From: Paguma larvata
Lineage: Eukaryota > Chordata > Mammalia > Carnivora > Viverridae
DNA: 64,000 nt
NCBI GenBank assembly: GCA_030068075.1
Contig: CM057835.1
Coordinates: 21,539,957-21,603,956, forward strand
Direction: 5' to 3'
Shown here: positions 44,430-55,560 of the stretch, one piece after another
How the letters are laid out: each line of letters begins with the position of its first letter
How positions within the stretch are numbered: the first letter of the stretch is position 1
Notes under the pieces: generated by a model
The model's database searches: none
What the model saw: the letters and a program-made list of their open reading frames with translations, nothing else
What the model was told of the DNA's origin: nothing
Position numbers and translations under genes: made by a program

Positions 44430-44695
44430 CTCCATGTTTTTTGAAGGCTACTCAAAATGGAAAGTCTTCCATAAAATTTTCATTGAATCCAGGTGCTTTC
44501 AATAATCTTCTGCTTCCTTGAATTTCTCTAGCACATTAGCACTTAATTATGAACTATCTTGTTTCTTTTTCAAATGGCTTCAAGTGATTTAGTCATACTG
44601 CCCCAACAGATGGCAATTTCTTTGAAGTTCAGGCTCCTCCCTAATGCTTAGAAGGTACTCAATAAATGCTTGCCACTTGATGGCTAATAAAGATA
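44430..44695 (+). mobile_element. L2 LINE 3' end
   Basis: 'cttccataaaattttcattg', 'tctttgaagttcaggctcct' and 'aaggtactcaataaatgctt' are L2 3' features, sense strand. Confidence 0.65.
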
Positions 44696-45029
44696 AAGTG
44701 TTTGCTTCAATGTCCTTGGCCAAAACTCTGTGCATGTGAATCTGGACTAATAAAGACTAGTTTCTGAATTAATATTCTAGGTGCCTAAGGCTGAGCCTAA
44801 TTTGAATTAAAATTTACATAAATTATTTTAATCAAAATAAATGCACAGTGCCTTAATCTTTTCTGTACTTAGGATTTATTGGAGAGATTATAAGTTATTG
44901 TTGCTTAGTGTGGAAGCTTAGTAATTGGAATGTTAAATATTCCATATTTTTCATAACTATACAAAAGAGCAACTGTTATTTGCAGCATTTTAGATAGAAT
45001 ACCTGAAACAGCCTAAAGTCTTGGAAATA

Positions 45030-45170
45030 ATTTTGGGCTTAGAGTCACATGGACCTGGGAAAGACAAATTCTAATATTGGCAAATTGCAATCACTCTAAG
45101 CTTCCATTCCCTCATCCATATGATGAGGACATAACTATTTGCTTTCCAGCACTAGCTATGCCTATAATAC
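45030..45170 (+). mobile_element. MIR SINE fragment
   Basis: 'gagtcacatggacctgggaa', 'ctctaagcttccattccctc' and 'atccatatgatgaggacata' follow MIR order on the plus strand. Confidence 0.6.
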
Positions 45171-45174
45171 TTCT

Positions 45175-45725
45175 ACTCTTTCTGGTATTTTTCTAAAGAA
45201 GTATTGGAACTATATTGTTTTGCCTGTGGGAAATAAAATCATTGCTAGTCATCCAACACGCCAAAATAAACAACAACAAAGTCACTGAATATTTTCAAAA
45301 AATTCATTATTACAAAGCTCCCATGGATGGTCCCATCTGACAGTGCACTCAAGGAAATAGTGGCAAAATTAGACCTGTGGTTTCCTCAGATTTCAGTGGA
45401 TCATGAAACAGCGTAGGGTCAAAGACTCCTACAAAGCAGAAAAATTAAGAGAAACGAATGGCCAAAGAAAACTGGAGTCATGAAAATAAAAGCACTGTTC
45501 TCTGGATTTTGTTCATTTGCGTACCATTTTTGTTTGAGTGCAATAATCCATTGTTATTCTGGATTGACGGGCTTTACTTGAATAGTCACATGTTTCAACA
45601 CTGGATGTCTGTGTCTCATCCTTAACGCCTATAACTCTTGATTTCTAAAGACATTTATATTCTAGTCAACACTCCCAATTCCCATGAAACACCTTAGTAA
45701 CAATATTTGGCTTTGAGTTTTATAA
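45175..45725. other. Unassigned sequence
   Basis: No repeat, exon or RNA was recognised. Confidence 0.4.
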
Positions 45726-45729
45726 TTAT

Positions 45730-45754
45730 TTTTGTTTTGTTTTGTTTTGTTTTG
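45730..45754. repeat. (TTTTG)n simple repeat
   Basis: Five TTTTG units. Confidence 0.95.
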
Positions 45755-45789
45755 CTTGCTAATAATCCATAATATCAAGAAATAGTCTT

Positions 45790-46008
45790 GGGGCACCTGG
45801 GTGGCTCAGTCGGTTAAGTATCTGACTTCAACTCAGGTGATCATCTCACAGTCCGAGTTCGAGCCTCGCGTTGGGCTGTGCTGACAACTCAGAGCCTGGA
45901 GCCTGCTTCGGTTTCTGTGTCTCTGACTCTCTCTGTCCCTTCCCCACTCACTCTCTGTCTCTCTCTCTCTGTCTCAAAAACAATAACATTTGAAAAATTA
46001 AAAAAAAT
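45790..46008 (+). mobile_element. Carnivore SINE (SINEC) with 10-bp target duplication
   Basis: AAATAGTCTT is exact at 45780-45789 and 46009-46018. Near-consensus head GGGGCACCTGGGTGGCTCAG, B box GAGTTCGAGCC, CT tract and A-rich tail. Confidence 0.98.
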
Positions 46009-46019
46009 AAATAGTCTTA

Positions 46020-46875
46020 GGATACATATTTAACTTGTGTATATATACATTACCTAAACTTATTTGCAAAACTATCCACATACTTTAAAAGTATTTAGCC
46101 AATATCCTGAGAAATCGAATCTGTCTCCATATTGCTTGAGCATAGTGGACTGCATTGAAGTCTTTTTAGAATCAATATTTACAATAGATTTAGGCAGTAG
46201 ATTAATTTATAGAGTAAAAATGCTGTGCTGAGGGTCAGGAAACATGGGTCTCAATATGAATTAATTATAGTCTGTGTCTAAGAAAAGAGAAAGAAGAAGA
46301 TGGCCAAGCTAATGAGTAGAACCACCACAGGAAAGAATCTTGGAAGAAAATTATACAGAGGGGCAAGATGATTTATGTTCTGAGTATGACAAGAATGGCA
46401 TTGAGTCAGATTCCACAGATTAGCTCAAACTTTCATGTTCTCAATGGGAAATTATAGAGAAAGACTAGAGTATTGGTGAAAATATGATTAAGGAAAGTTC
46501 TCACTAAGGAAGATTAGTGCTAGGACCTCAGCCCCGAACAGTGGTTGATTTATCTTCAATCCTCCTAATTCTACCTCGGAGAGACTTATGACATTCCTAG
46601 AATTATGTGCAAAGGAGCTCATGGATCATGCTGAACTTATTTGTTCTACTCAAGAAACTCTGGTACAGTTGACGGGAAACAGGAAAGGCTTCCCTGTGAT
46701 TATAACTTGCTGATCTAATGGGGCCCTAGGTCTTATGGATTCTGATAGGATTCTCCTCTGGGATCTTAGGACACTAGGTGTTTCTGGGTTTAGGACACTG
46801 TTCTTGGAAATGTGGGCTGACTAAAGGAACATTAACTCCATGCTGAACAATGGTTTGAAAAAACCTACTCCTCCT
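46020..46875. other. Unassigned sequence
   Basis: 'gctgagggtcaggaaacatg' near 46225 recalls a MIR but is too short. No other feature. Confidence 0.4.
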
Positions 46876-46879
46876 ATGT

Positions 46880-47720
46880 GTTTCTCCTTTACTACTCACA
46901 CAGAACACTTCACTTCTGACACTTCTGGTCACCAATGTATGGAGGTTTTTCCCCACACCAAACAATTCTCTGTGATGCTAACTAGGTCTCCTACAGTTTA
47001 ATCCAATTCTGAGGCTATTTATGTGAACTGAACATCAGATTTTATAGACTAAGGGCTCATTCCCACAAGACAGTCCCCCCAGTCTCCACCTTCAGATCTC
47101 AATCTTAAATTCAGTTTGTTATCTGTGCTCCTGACTGACTGGCTATAAATTAGAGGTTTCCATGAACCCCTCCTTAGGTTTGATTAGTTTGCTAGAGTGG
47201 CTCACAGACCTCAGGAAAAGTTTGTTTTTTAGATTACCAGTTTATTATAAAAGGATAAAGCTCAGAAAAAGTCAGATGAAGAGATACACAGGGAAAGTTA
47301 TGAAGAAAGGGAGTGGAGACCTTCTACACTCTTTATGAGCCACTATCCCAGCACCTCTACATGTCCACCAACCCTAGATGCTCTCTGAACACCACACTCT
47401 TTGGATTTTTTTATGACAGCTTCATCAGGTAGACGTAATCAATCATTAACTCCACTTCTAGCTCCTCTTCTCTCTGGAGAATGAGAGAGGTGGGTGGAGA
47501 TGAAAATGCCAAGCTTCTTATCATGGCTTGGTCTTTCTGGTGACTGGCCCCCATCCAGGACCCTACCAAGAGTTGCCTCATTAGAACAAAAGATATCTGT
47601 ATCTCCCAGGAAATTTCAAAGGATTTAGGAACTCCGTATCAGGAATTGGGGTCAAAGAATAAATATTAGAACAAAAGATACTGCTACTGTTCTTATCACT
47701 TAGAAAATTACAAGGGTTTT
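46880..47720 (-). mobile_element. ERV LTR (solitary; MER21-like, family uncertain)
   Basis: In reverse orientation the text reads 'cacttctggtcaccaatgta', 'aacaattctctgtgatgcta', 'ccacaagacagtccccccag', 'tgctagagtggctcacagac', 'ccagtttattataaaaggat', 'agatgaagagatacacaggg', 'atgacagcttcatcaggtag', 'ctggcccccatccaggaccc' and 'gttgcctcattagaacaaaa'. This order matches a long mammalian ERV LTR I associate with the MER21 group. No internal viral region is present. Confidence 0.65.
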
Positions 47721-47871
47721 AGAAGGTCTCTGCCACAAACCAGGGAAAGAGACATATACATTTTCTATGATCTCAGAATGTCTCACTTGGACTATCCAAA
47801 TACCGTCAGCTACTACTTTATTTCCTTAATAAGAAAAGGGAGTTTATCAGTATACCAAAATAGGAAAATTT

Positions 47872-47896
47872 TTTCTTTCTTTTTCTTTTTCTTTCT

Positions 47897-47948
<52 letters not shown>

Positions 47949-47977
47949 TTTTTCTTTCTTTCTTTCTTCTTTTTTTC
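47872..47977. repeat. (CTTT)n microsatellite, derived from a SINE tail
   Basis: About 100 bases of CTTT units with a few interruptions, adjoining the tail end of the minus-strand SINE at 47983-48158. Confidence 0.97.
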
Positions 47978-48158
47978 ATCTATCTATGAGAGAGAGAGAG
48001 AGAAGGGGAGAAGTGCAGAGGAAGAGAAAGAGAATCATAAGCAGGTCCCATGCTGAGCATGTAGCCCGATGCAGGACTTGATCTCATGACCCTGGGGTTA
48101 TGACCTGAGCCAAAATCAAAAGTCAGATGCTCAACCAACTAAGCCACCCAGAACACCC
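47875..48158 (-). mobile_element. Carnivore SINE (SINEC), older form, with (GAAA)n-expanded tail
   Basis: Target duplication TAGGAAAAT lies at 47861-47869 and 48159-48167. The body (about 47983-48158) has the GA tract and a head complement with 'gccaaaatcaaaagtcagat' and AGCCACCCAGAACACCC, closer to the caniform/older type. The tail has become the CTTT microsatellite. Confidence 0.93.
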
Positions 48159-48174
48159 TAGGAAAATCTTTTTT

Positions 48175-48800
48175 AAAGCTCAGACTTGATGTGTTATGAA
48201 TAGTTGTACAGAGTTAGGCCAGTATAAAAGGAATTCTGGTAAGGTATGTAAAAAAGCCCCTATTAAGTTTCAGCCCAAGTAGCCGTGATGAGATGTGGCC
48301 AGCTGGAGGATAAACCTAACAGGAATGAGTGCAGCCTGACTATTAGGAAGGAAGGAAATGAAGAGATTAGCACCTAATCCCATCATTTTTAGAAAGAAAT
48401 GAAAGAGAAGGCTCCCAAGTAAAATTCCTAAGGTTTGAGGAGTAGCTAAACTGAATAATATTGGCAGCACTGAGTGCAAAGTCATCCTGGATGGGGCACA
48501 GTGGGCCGGCCTGTGTCCCTGAGGATTAAGGCAAGATTTTCTCCAGTGTTGATGCTAGTATAGACACTTTTAGTTGGCCCTTGAGAAGTAGGCTTCGATT
48601 GTATCTGCTCCCATAAAAGCAGCTTTCTAATATGAGTCACTTTATGCTATTACTAGCTATCCATGTGAACCTCTTACTTTTTTTCCCTAACAGGAAGGGC
48701 TTTATAAGTGTCAGCATAGGAACCTTTTCCAATTTACCTTGGAATTCCTTCCACCTTACTCAATCATGATTTTAAAATAGTGCCTGAAAAATAAATATTT
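48175..48800. other. Unassigned sequence
   Basis: No repeat or gene was recognised between the two facing SINEs. Confidence 0.4.
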
Positions 48801-48810
48801 AAGAAACGAA

Positions 48811-49028
48811 GGGGAGCGCCTGGGTGGCTCAGTCCATTAAGCATCCGACTTCGTCCCAGGTCACAATCTCCTGGTTTGTGAGTTCAAGCTCGGCGTCGGG
48901 CTCTGTGCTGTCAGCTCAGAGCCTGGAACTTCCTTCGGATTCTGTGTCTCCCCCTCTCTCTGCTCCTTCCATGCTCATGCTCTGTCTCTCTCTGTCTCTC
49001 AATAGTGAAGAAAGAAAGACAGACAGAC

Positions 49029-49087
<59 letters not shown>
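48811..49087 (+). mobile_element. Carnivore SINE (SINEC) with (GAAA)n-expanded tail
   Basis: Head GGGGAGCGCCTGGGTGGCTC, B-box-like GAGTTCAAGCTC, CT tract, then a GAAA-type tail. Possible duplication AAGAAACGAA (48801-48810) / AAGAAATGAA (49088-49097), 9/10, though the tail composition could explain part of it. Confidence 0.96.
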
Positions 49088-49091
<4 letters not shown>

Positions 49092-49161
49092 AATGAAGGG
49101 CAGGGAAGGATGGAAGGAAGGAAAGAAGGAAGGAAGGAAGGAAGGAAGGAAGGAAGGAAGA
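49009..49161. repeat. (GAAA)n then (GGAA)n microsatellite
   Basis: GAAA units to 49093, then GGAA units (49112-49160). The string GAAATGAAGGGCAGGGAAGG (from 49090) recurs with two changes at about 49160, so the GGAA part may have arisen with a local duplication. Confidence 0.97.
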
Positions 49162-49379
49162 AATGAAAGGCAGAGAAGGAAGAGAGGAGGGAGGTGAGAT
49201 CATGGAGTAAACCATTATTATTATTATTTTTTTATTTTTATTATTCCAATAGTGCCCTGGCTTCTCTTTCAAATTTGACTAAATATTCTCCTAAAAGAAA
49301 ACTTTCTTTTGAATCTGTTCTTCTTTCCAACTTACATACCTAATATATGCAGCATTAACTGTTCCCCTAAGGGCCTATC

Positions 49380-49930
49380 CATTTAGTCAACAAATATTTA
49401 TTGCTCTCATTCTGTATTCTACACACATTTCTACATACTGTTCATAATTAATAAACATCAGAGTTAATGTCCCTGTTCCCTTGAAGCTTACATTCTAATG
49501 GAAAAAGAAAGACATCAATCAATTAATCAATCAATCAAGAAAAAAAAAAGATCTTTAGAAAATTAACTAAGGTGGTATGATAGAGACTGGGATCAGAGGA
49601 GACAGGCCAATATTGCCGGAGAAAAGTCAAGAATGTAGAGAGTAGAACAAGATATACCAGCCGAGTAAGATGGGATGATTTACAAGGAGATTTAAAAGAT
49701 CATTTGAGGCATTTGGATTTTATTCCAAGCTTACAACAGGAAAAGGCACAATAGATTACCTTTTCAACAATTAATGTGAACAGACTGTAAGGCAAAGATA
49801 GAGTCAAAGACATCAATTACAGGATCATTTCAGTAGAGCAGGGGAGAGTGTGGAGAAGATGGTGGTAGAGCAGAGGTGGGAAGTCGTGAAAGACATGTTT
49901 TCAATGTCATGCTTCTAGGACTTGCCAATG
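49380..49930. mobile_element. Ancient interspersed repeat ('tcaacaaatatttattg' class) with continuation
   Basis: 'agtcaacaaatatttattgc', 'ttcccttgaagcttacattc', 'gatttaaaagatcatttgag', 'catttggattttattccaag' and 'gcaggggagagtgtggagaa' follow a long, common old mammalian repeat. Class is not certain. An AATC run lies at 49517-49538. Confidence 0.45.
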
Positions 49931-49934
49931 GTTG

Positions 49935-50750
49935 GGGTGGGGAGATGGAGAAAAAAAGAGGAAGAAGGAGAACTCTAATTATTTGTTTGCTTGCTTGGTT
50001 GTTTGATTGGAGCCAGTCATAGGTAGTGATTTCTGCTTATAGATAAAGAGTCAGGAAGATTAAATCTGAGAGAGAAAATCAAGCGTTTTCCATTTGGTTA
50101 AGTTAAAGCCCATAAATAGATGCTAATTAGTCAGCTGATATCAATACAAAAAGCGTGTTTCAGAACTAGAGAGAAAATCTATGTAGAGGAGGTAAAGGGA
50201 TTTAAGAAGGAAAAAAAAAGTTCATTTTAGACTTAGCGACTCACATCCCACCCACTGCCACCCATACTGCACCGTATTGACACCAATCTTTAAAAACATT
50301 ATTTATAAACCAAATTGAATGGGTCGGGGTGCAATGATGGAATTGTAAATATTTCCTGAAGACCAGAGAAGTCCTGGTATTTATCCTGAGAGATGGAGAT
50401 TTCAACAAAGAAAGAAAAATATTTTAAGCATGGGATAAATAGTAAGCTAGTACCTTAAAGCTACCTGCATATTTTATTATTTAATTCTTAGAAGACAAGG
50501 GCATGTTCGATTCCAGTGTATCAGAACATACAGAAAACATTCAGTCTTACGTGCACTAGATTGAATAAGTGTTCAACAAAATCTGTCTTCAGAACTTAAA
50601 CAAAATGGTATTTACATACCACAAACACAAAAAGAAATGGAAGCACAAATCTGCCTCTTAGTACTCTAAGCAATAGGTTGATAATGAATGATAGCTGGTA
50701 GTAACAGTAACTGTAAGTTTTAGGAAAATAAATTTAAAATATTTGAAATA
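49935..50750. other. Unassigned sequence
   Basis: No gene or named transposon was recognised. Short A-runs only. Confidence 0.4.
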
Positions 50751-50890
50751 GGGGTGCCTGGCTGGTTCAGGTCATATCATGGTTCGTGTGTTGGAGCCCA
50801 CAGAGCCTGCTTTGGATCCTGTTTCTTCTCTCTCTCTGCTCCCACACGTTCTCTATCTCTCTCTTTCTCAAAAATAAACTCAAAAAAAAT
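50751..50890 (+). mobile_element. Carnivore SINE (SINEC) with internal deletion
   Basis: Head GGGGTGCCTGGCTGGTTCAG jumps to 'gtcatatcatggttcgtgtg', so much of the A-box side is missing, and a second gap follows 'ttggagccca'. CT tract and 'aaaaataaactc' tail are present. Confidence 0.93.
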
Positions 50891-50894
50891 TTTA

Positions 50895-51675
50895 ATTTAA
50901 AAAAATTATAATTTTTGAAACATTTACTTTGCACAAAAACATAACAAATTCACTAGATGATGATTTGTGTCATTAGTAGTTTAAGTAGATTAGCCAGGAG
51001 CACACTTGAAGGTCTTTTTCAAAGTTCTTGTTCTTAAATATGTATATATATACAATTTTTTTCCTGAATAGTTTAAGTGCTTTGGAATCTTTGTAAACAG
51101 AAAGATCTGCTTAGCCTGTCTCATGTCTTCATCCGTAGCTTCAACAAGCACCAGCCAGATGGGTGAGTTTGCCCAGTCACTACAAGGGACAGTTGGAACA
51201 CCGTCTTGACTGATGTTATGCAAAATGTCAGAGACTTTTCAATCTGATCTTGGCAAGACATGATGGAAACTTTCCAAATTCAAAGATTGTAGAGAGCTGT
51301 ACAATCACTACATAAAGGGACTGATGTGTTGCATTCTGAATTCAGGCAATGATTACATATAATTGTATCATTACCATCATTACCTAAAGTGAGATTAATG
51401 GAAGCAACTATTCAGAAAAACAAGAAAGAAATTAGCTTTGAAGTAGCATAATGAAAGATTTTAAATGTAGGAAGAATTCAGTCACATTTTAAAATTACTG
51501 GTTGTGATTCCATCAAACGCACTAACCCCAAATCTTATTCACTGCTTCAATGCATGCACTTTATTCATTTGGCCACACAATGATTAAAAAAGGTCAGATA
51601 TCTGTGGAACATAACCTCACAGAAAATCTAATAAACTGCAATGTCCAAGATGTTTATTTTAATAAACAGGCAGTA
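50895..51675. other. Unassigned sequence
   Basis: A 77-codon antisense frame (50990-51223) gives no recognised protein. No transposon called. Confidence 0.4.
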
Positions 51676-51680
51676 GGATT

Positions 51681-51716
51681 TAAATGGGAAGAGGGATTTA
51701 AATGGGAAGAGGGATT
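51681..51716. repeat. 18-bp perfect tandem duplication
   Basis: TAAATGGGAAGAGGGATT occurs twice, head to tail (51681-51698 and 51699-51716). Confidence 0.95.
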
Positions 51717-51962
51717 CTATTTTAAATAGAAGAACACTATTGACACAGCAAATAAATGAAATGTTTGTTTAGTTTTGTTTTGAGCATCATCACAATCAAC
51801 ACATCGGTGGCATAAGCTCTGTTAGAAGCGAAGCAACATGGTACAGATGACGACCATAATGTTTCATCTCAAGTTGGAGGTTAGAGATTTCTAATATCTA
51901 AAATAAGTTGACAGCCCAATTTATTCAAATGAATTCATACAATATACATACTAGGTTTCCAT

Positions 51963-51989
51963 TGTTTTGTTTTGTTTTGTTTTGTTTTT
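51963..51989. repeat. (TTTTG)n simple repeat
   Basis: Five TTTTG units. Confidence 0.95.
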
Positions 51990-52240
51990 CCATTAGGGTC
52001 TGCATGAAGGTTCCGGCTATAAATATACACAAGACAAAGACTTTTGCGAGTTCCCGACCCAGAGTAGGAAGATGTTTTGATCCATGGGTTCTGCAAAGGG
52101 ATGTCCTGGGTCCTAAACCAGTGGAGTCTTGACATTCTTTCTTGCCCCCCCTGCTTCTTGTTACAGACATTTTGGTTTTTTTGAGACTCTCAAAGTGGAG
52201 CTCCTAGAGGGCTATGCACAAACTCAGCAGCCTGGCATCA

Positions 52241-52620
52241 GAAAGAATGAAATCTTGCCATTTGCAGTGATGTGGATGGAGCTAGAATGTATTATGCCAA
52301 GAGAAATAAGTAAATCAGAAAAAGACAGATATATGATTTCACTCATATGTGGAATTTAAGAAACAAAAGAGACGAACATATGGGAAGGAGGCAAAGAGAA
52401 GAGAGGGAAACAAAACACAAGAGACTCTCAACGACAGAGAACAAATTGAGGGTTGATTAAGGGAGTTGGGTGGGGGATGGGCTGGATAGGTGATTGGTAC
52501 TAAGGAGGGCACGTGTTGTGATGAGCACTAGATATTATATATAAGTGATGAATCACTGCATTCTACTTCTGAATCCAATATTGTACTGTATATTAACTAA
52601 TTAAAATTTACATAAAAAAA
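52241..52620 (+). mobile_element. Carnivore L1, 5'-truncated 3' end with ORF2 tail remnant
   Basis: The first 119 bases keep an open frame (52244-52359) that ends with the conserved L1 ORF2 C-terminal pattern (EISKSEKDRYMISLICGI then stop). After it comes the carnivore L1 3' UTR: 'catatgtggaatttaagaaa', 'acaagagactctcaacgaca', 'gggtgggggatgggctggat', 'ggagggcacgtgttgtgatg', 'gaatcactgcattctacttc', then 'aaaatttacataaaaaaa'. GCCTGGCATCA (52230-52240) and ACCTGGGAACA (52626-52636) may be a decayed target duplication. Confidence 0.92.
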
Positions 52621-52919
52621 GAGAGACCTGGGAACAAATCTGAACACTTAGCTCTAAACATAAACTTAAGTTTGGACAAGGACCATGGTTACAAATTGTC
52701 ACAGTATAGACATTTTGTCAGTTGAGCTCAATCGATATGTCAATTAATATTAATTCATATGCATGTACTATCTAAATTGCAATATTCATAATTTATATGG
52801 TGGGTTTCTTCATATTACCTTTGTGTTCACTCTGGAAACTCAAAAGAATAAACAGCGGTATATCTGTTAGTCTAGAAAAACAGTATTTATAGCATATAGT
52901 ATTTATAGTGAATAACAAC

Positions 52920-53095
52920 TTCTTACCCCTTGTATGATATAGCACTTTAGATATTTTAAGCCTTTCTTAAGTATCTGTTCTTTACAAAAGCTTAAGAGCT
53001 AGAATATCCAAGTACCATTATCTCCTTTTATAGAGAAGGTATAAAACCGGAACATAGCTCAAGGTGAATCAGTTAAAGACTTAAAATCATTTCTT
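52920..53095 (-). mobile_element. MIR SINE fragment
   Basis: 'agtaccattatctcctttta' followed by 'tagagaaggtataaaaccgg' and 'catagctcaaggtgaatcag' is a decayed antisense MIR. Confidence 0.55.
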
Positions 53096-53224
53096 CCTAC
53101 TCCTACCTCAGAACTCTTTCCAAAGATAGCACTGTCACTTAGAACCACATGGAATTAAGAACCAACTCCAATGATGAAATGTATCCACATTTAGACACAT
53201 CCCTTATACCTAAACAGTCTGAAC

Positions 53225-53670
53225 CACTATCGTCCTTCTAGGCAACTGTAATAATTCTTTTACTAGTCCTCTGCTTCTACCCTTTCCTATTCTCATTTTT
53301 GTAGCCTACAGCAAGGTCAATCCCTCTAGAATGCTATTCTGCTCATGCCACCTCTCTACTTAAAACCCTTCAATGAGTTAGCGCTTGTTATTAGAAAGAC
53401 TAAAACCCTTAGTATGGCCTACTTTCCAATGTCAACTTATCCTTCCAGCTGATCTTTATAGACTAGTAAGTCTTCTCCTCACCCCAAATGTCACTCTCTG
53501 TCCCCTTCACCTGCTTAGATTTCTTCATAATATTTTCTATATGGCATATTCTCTATTTATGAGTTGAGTTGTTAATTATCTGTCTTCTGGGGATTAATCA
53601 GTTTTATTCACTTCTTTATCCCTGGAATAGCACCTCATAGCAGATGCTTGGTGTTTATTGAAAAAAAAAT
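53225..53670 (+). mobile_element. L2 LINE 3' portion
   Basis: 'atgctattctgctcatgcca', 'aacccttcaatgagttagcg', 'agtatggcctactttccaat', 'ttcacttctttatccctgga' and 'atagcacctcatagcagatg' follow the L2 order to its 3' end. Confidence 0.75.
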
Positions 53671-53680
53671 GCATAAATTC

Positions 53681-54036
53681 TGTCTTAGTCCATTTGGGCT
53701 GCTATAACAAAATACCACAGACTGTGCGGCTTATAAACAACAGAAATTTACTTCCTATAGTTCTGGAGGCTGGAAATACGAGATCAGAGTGCTGACATGG
53801 TCGAGTTCTGGTGAAGAACCTCTTCTAGGTTGTTAGACTGCTGACCTCTTGCTGTGGTGGAAGGAGCTAGGGAGCTCTGTACTCTCTTTTATACGAGCAC
53901 TAATCCCATTCATGAAGGCTTCTCCCTCATGACATAAGCCATCTCCCTAGGACTTTTACCTCCCCCTAATATGACCATGTTGGGCATTAGGACTTCAACA
54001 TATGAATTTGGGGATGAGGCACATTCAGACTGAAGC
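53681..54036 (-). mobile_element. MaLR LTR (MST/MLT1 type)
   Basis: Reverse orientation: 'tgtcttagtccatttgggct', 'gctataacaaaataccacag', 'taaacaacagaaatttactt', 'tagttctggaggctggaaat', 'ttcatgaaggcttctccctc', 'cattaggacttcaacatatg' and 'atttggggatgaggcacatt'. It lies between two L2 fragments. Confidence 0.88.
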
Positions 54037-54039
54037 AAT

Positions 54040-54380
54040 TCCCTGCAATGTCCTGGATGAGCTGGCTCCTGCTTACCTTCCAGCCTCAACTCCCACAGCA
54101 TACCCTCTTGCCTGTGGTTCTCTAAGGCTCATTATCCTTATTCATGTTCCTTGAATAGGTCAGGATTCCTCCTATCCCACAGTCTTGTTCCTAAGCTTGG
54201 GATGCACCTGCCTCCAAAGCCTTCAATTAACACTTGTTTCCCCTGAGAGATGATATGTTTTATCATAGTAGGACTTGTTATTGTTCGGTTCACTCTTGTG
54301 TCACCAGTAACTGGTCTACAGAGTGAATGTCACTTTCATATGATGCCTTTATTTATTTATATCTAAATAGGTAAGTGTTC
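54040..54380 (+). mobile_element. L2 LINE fragment
   Basis: 'tgcaatgtcctggatgagct', 'ggctcctgcttaccttccag', 'cctcaactcccacagcatac', 'ttgggatgcacctgcctcca' follow L2 sense order. It overlaps in consensus with the L2 at 53225, so these appear to be two separate copies. Confidence 0.7.
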
Positions 54381-54384
54381 TATT

Positions 54385-54995
54385 GAATTAAAAGCCATTC
54401 AATGTTTCACATTGACTGGTTCATATTTGGAAGTGCCTTGGTGAGTCAATTGGGCAGGTAGTCCATAAACTGCCACAAATGGAACGCCATTAGCAAATTG
54501 CCTATTTGTGCAGTTAGCAATGGCAAGTTTGGTATGGCTTTCACAAAATTAAGTGCTTTTAGTGCAAATTAAGTTACCAGATTCTCAAAGCTTCTAGTAT
54601 AAACCATATTGAAAACATTTATTAACTCCCTAGATTTAAGTGAGATATCTCTAGGCTTGAAATATTTAAAGTATATAATTACAGTGTTTTCTTAGAAGAG
54701 AAAGGATGCTATTTACAAACTGCAAAGGTTGAATTTTCATGTTTTAAGCTACAAAAAAGAGGCACTTAACCCTACATTCTGTCATGAAGGGAACATTCTC
54801 ACACTGTCTGTTCCTCATACTGTCCACTACTCACATTGCTGAACATGCAGGCTGAAAAGAAAACTCGATTCTAATTCAACCCAGTAGTGCATTCACTGTG
54901 GGCCCACCTGACAGTCCCTGAACTAAGTCAAAGTTAGCAGCAACTCCTTAATATTTAACATAGGTTGACAAAGGAACAATCAGAAAGACTCCTTG
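54385..54995. other. Unassigned AT-rich sequence
   Basis: No repeat or gene was recognised. Confidence 0.4.
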
Positions 54996-55011
54996 CTTTA
55001 AACATATAAAA

Positions 55012-55260
55012 CATATATAGAGAGAGACAAATGCGGGGAGAGGAGGCAAACCAAGAAAGAGACCCTTAATTGTAAAGAAACTGATGGTTGCCAGAGGGGA
55101 AGTGGGTGTTAGGGGGGATGATTAAATAGGTGTTGGCGGTTAAGGAGTGTACTTGTCCTGATGAGCGCTGGCTGATATGGGGAACTGTTGAATCACTAAA
55201 TTGTACACCTGCAACTAATATTACACAATGTGTTAACTCACTGGAACTTAAATAAAAGCT
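55012..55260 (+). mobile_element. Carnivore L1 3' end, 5'-truncated
   Basis: 'aaagagacccttaattgtaa', 'gatggttgccagaggggaag', 'ttaaggagtgtacttgtcct', 'gaatcactaaattgtacacc' and 'actcactggaacttaaataa' are the carnivore L1 3' UTR. Flanks TTAAACATATAAAA (54998-55011) and TTAAAGACATAAAA (55261-55274) match 12/14 and may be the target duplication. Confidence 0.85.
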
Positions 55261-55380
55261 TTAAAGACATAAAAAGGCAACAAAGTATGATTTCTCATAA
55301 GTGAATAACAATTTTTCTACTTCTGAAAAGTTTTACCTAATGTAAAATTCTCCTACTGAAAGTTTGAATTCTGAAAATTA

Positions 55381-55462
55381 TGTGTGTGTGTGTGTGTGTG
55401 TGTGTATAGAGAGAGAGTGTGTGTGTGTGTGTGATACACTATATATATACACACACACACAC

Positions 55463-55560
<98 letters not shown>

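Noticed and set aside
49009..49161. Tandem repeats considered as a CRISPR-like or satellite array
   Set aside because: Pure microsatellite growth from a SINE tail; no spacers or higher-order unit, and the DNA is mammalian.
48916..49272. 118-codon antisense Ser/Phe/Leu-repeat frame
   Set aside because: Translation of GAAA/GGAA microsatellites.
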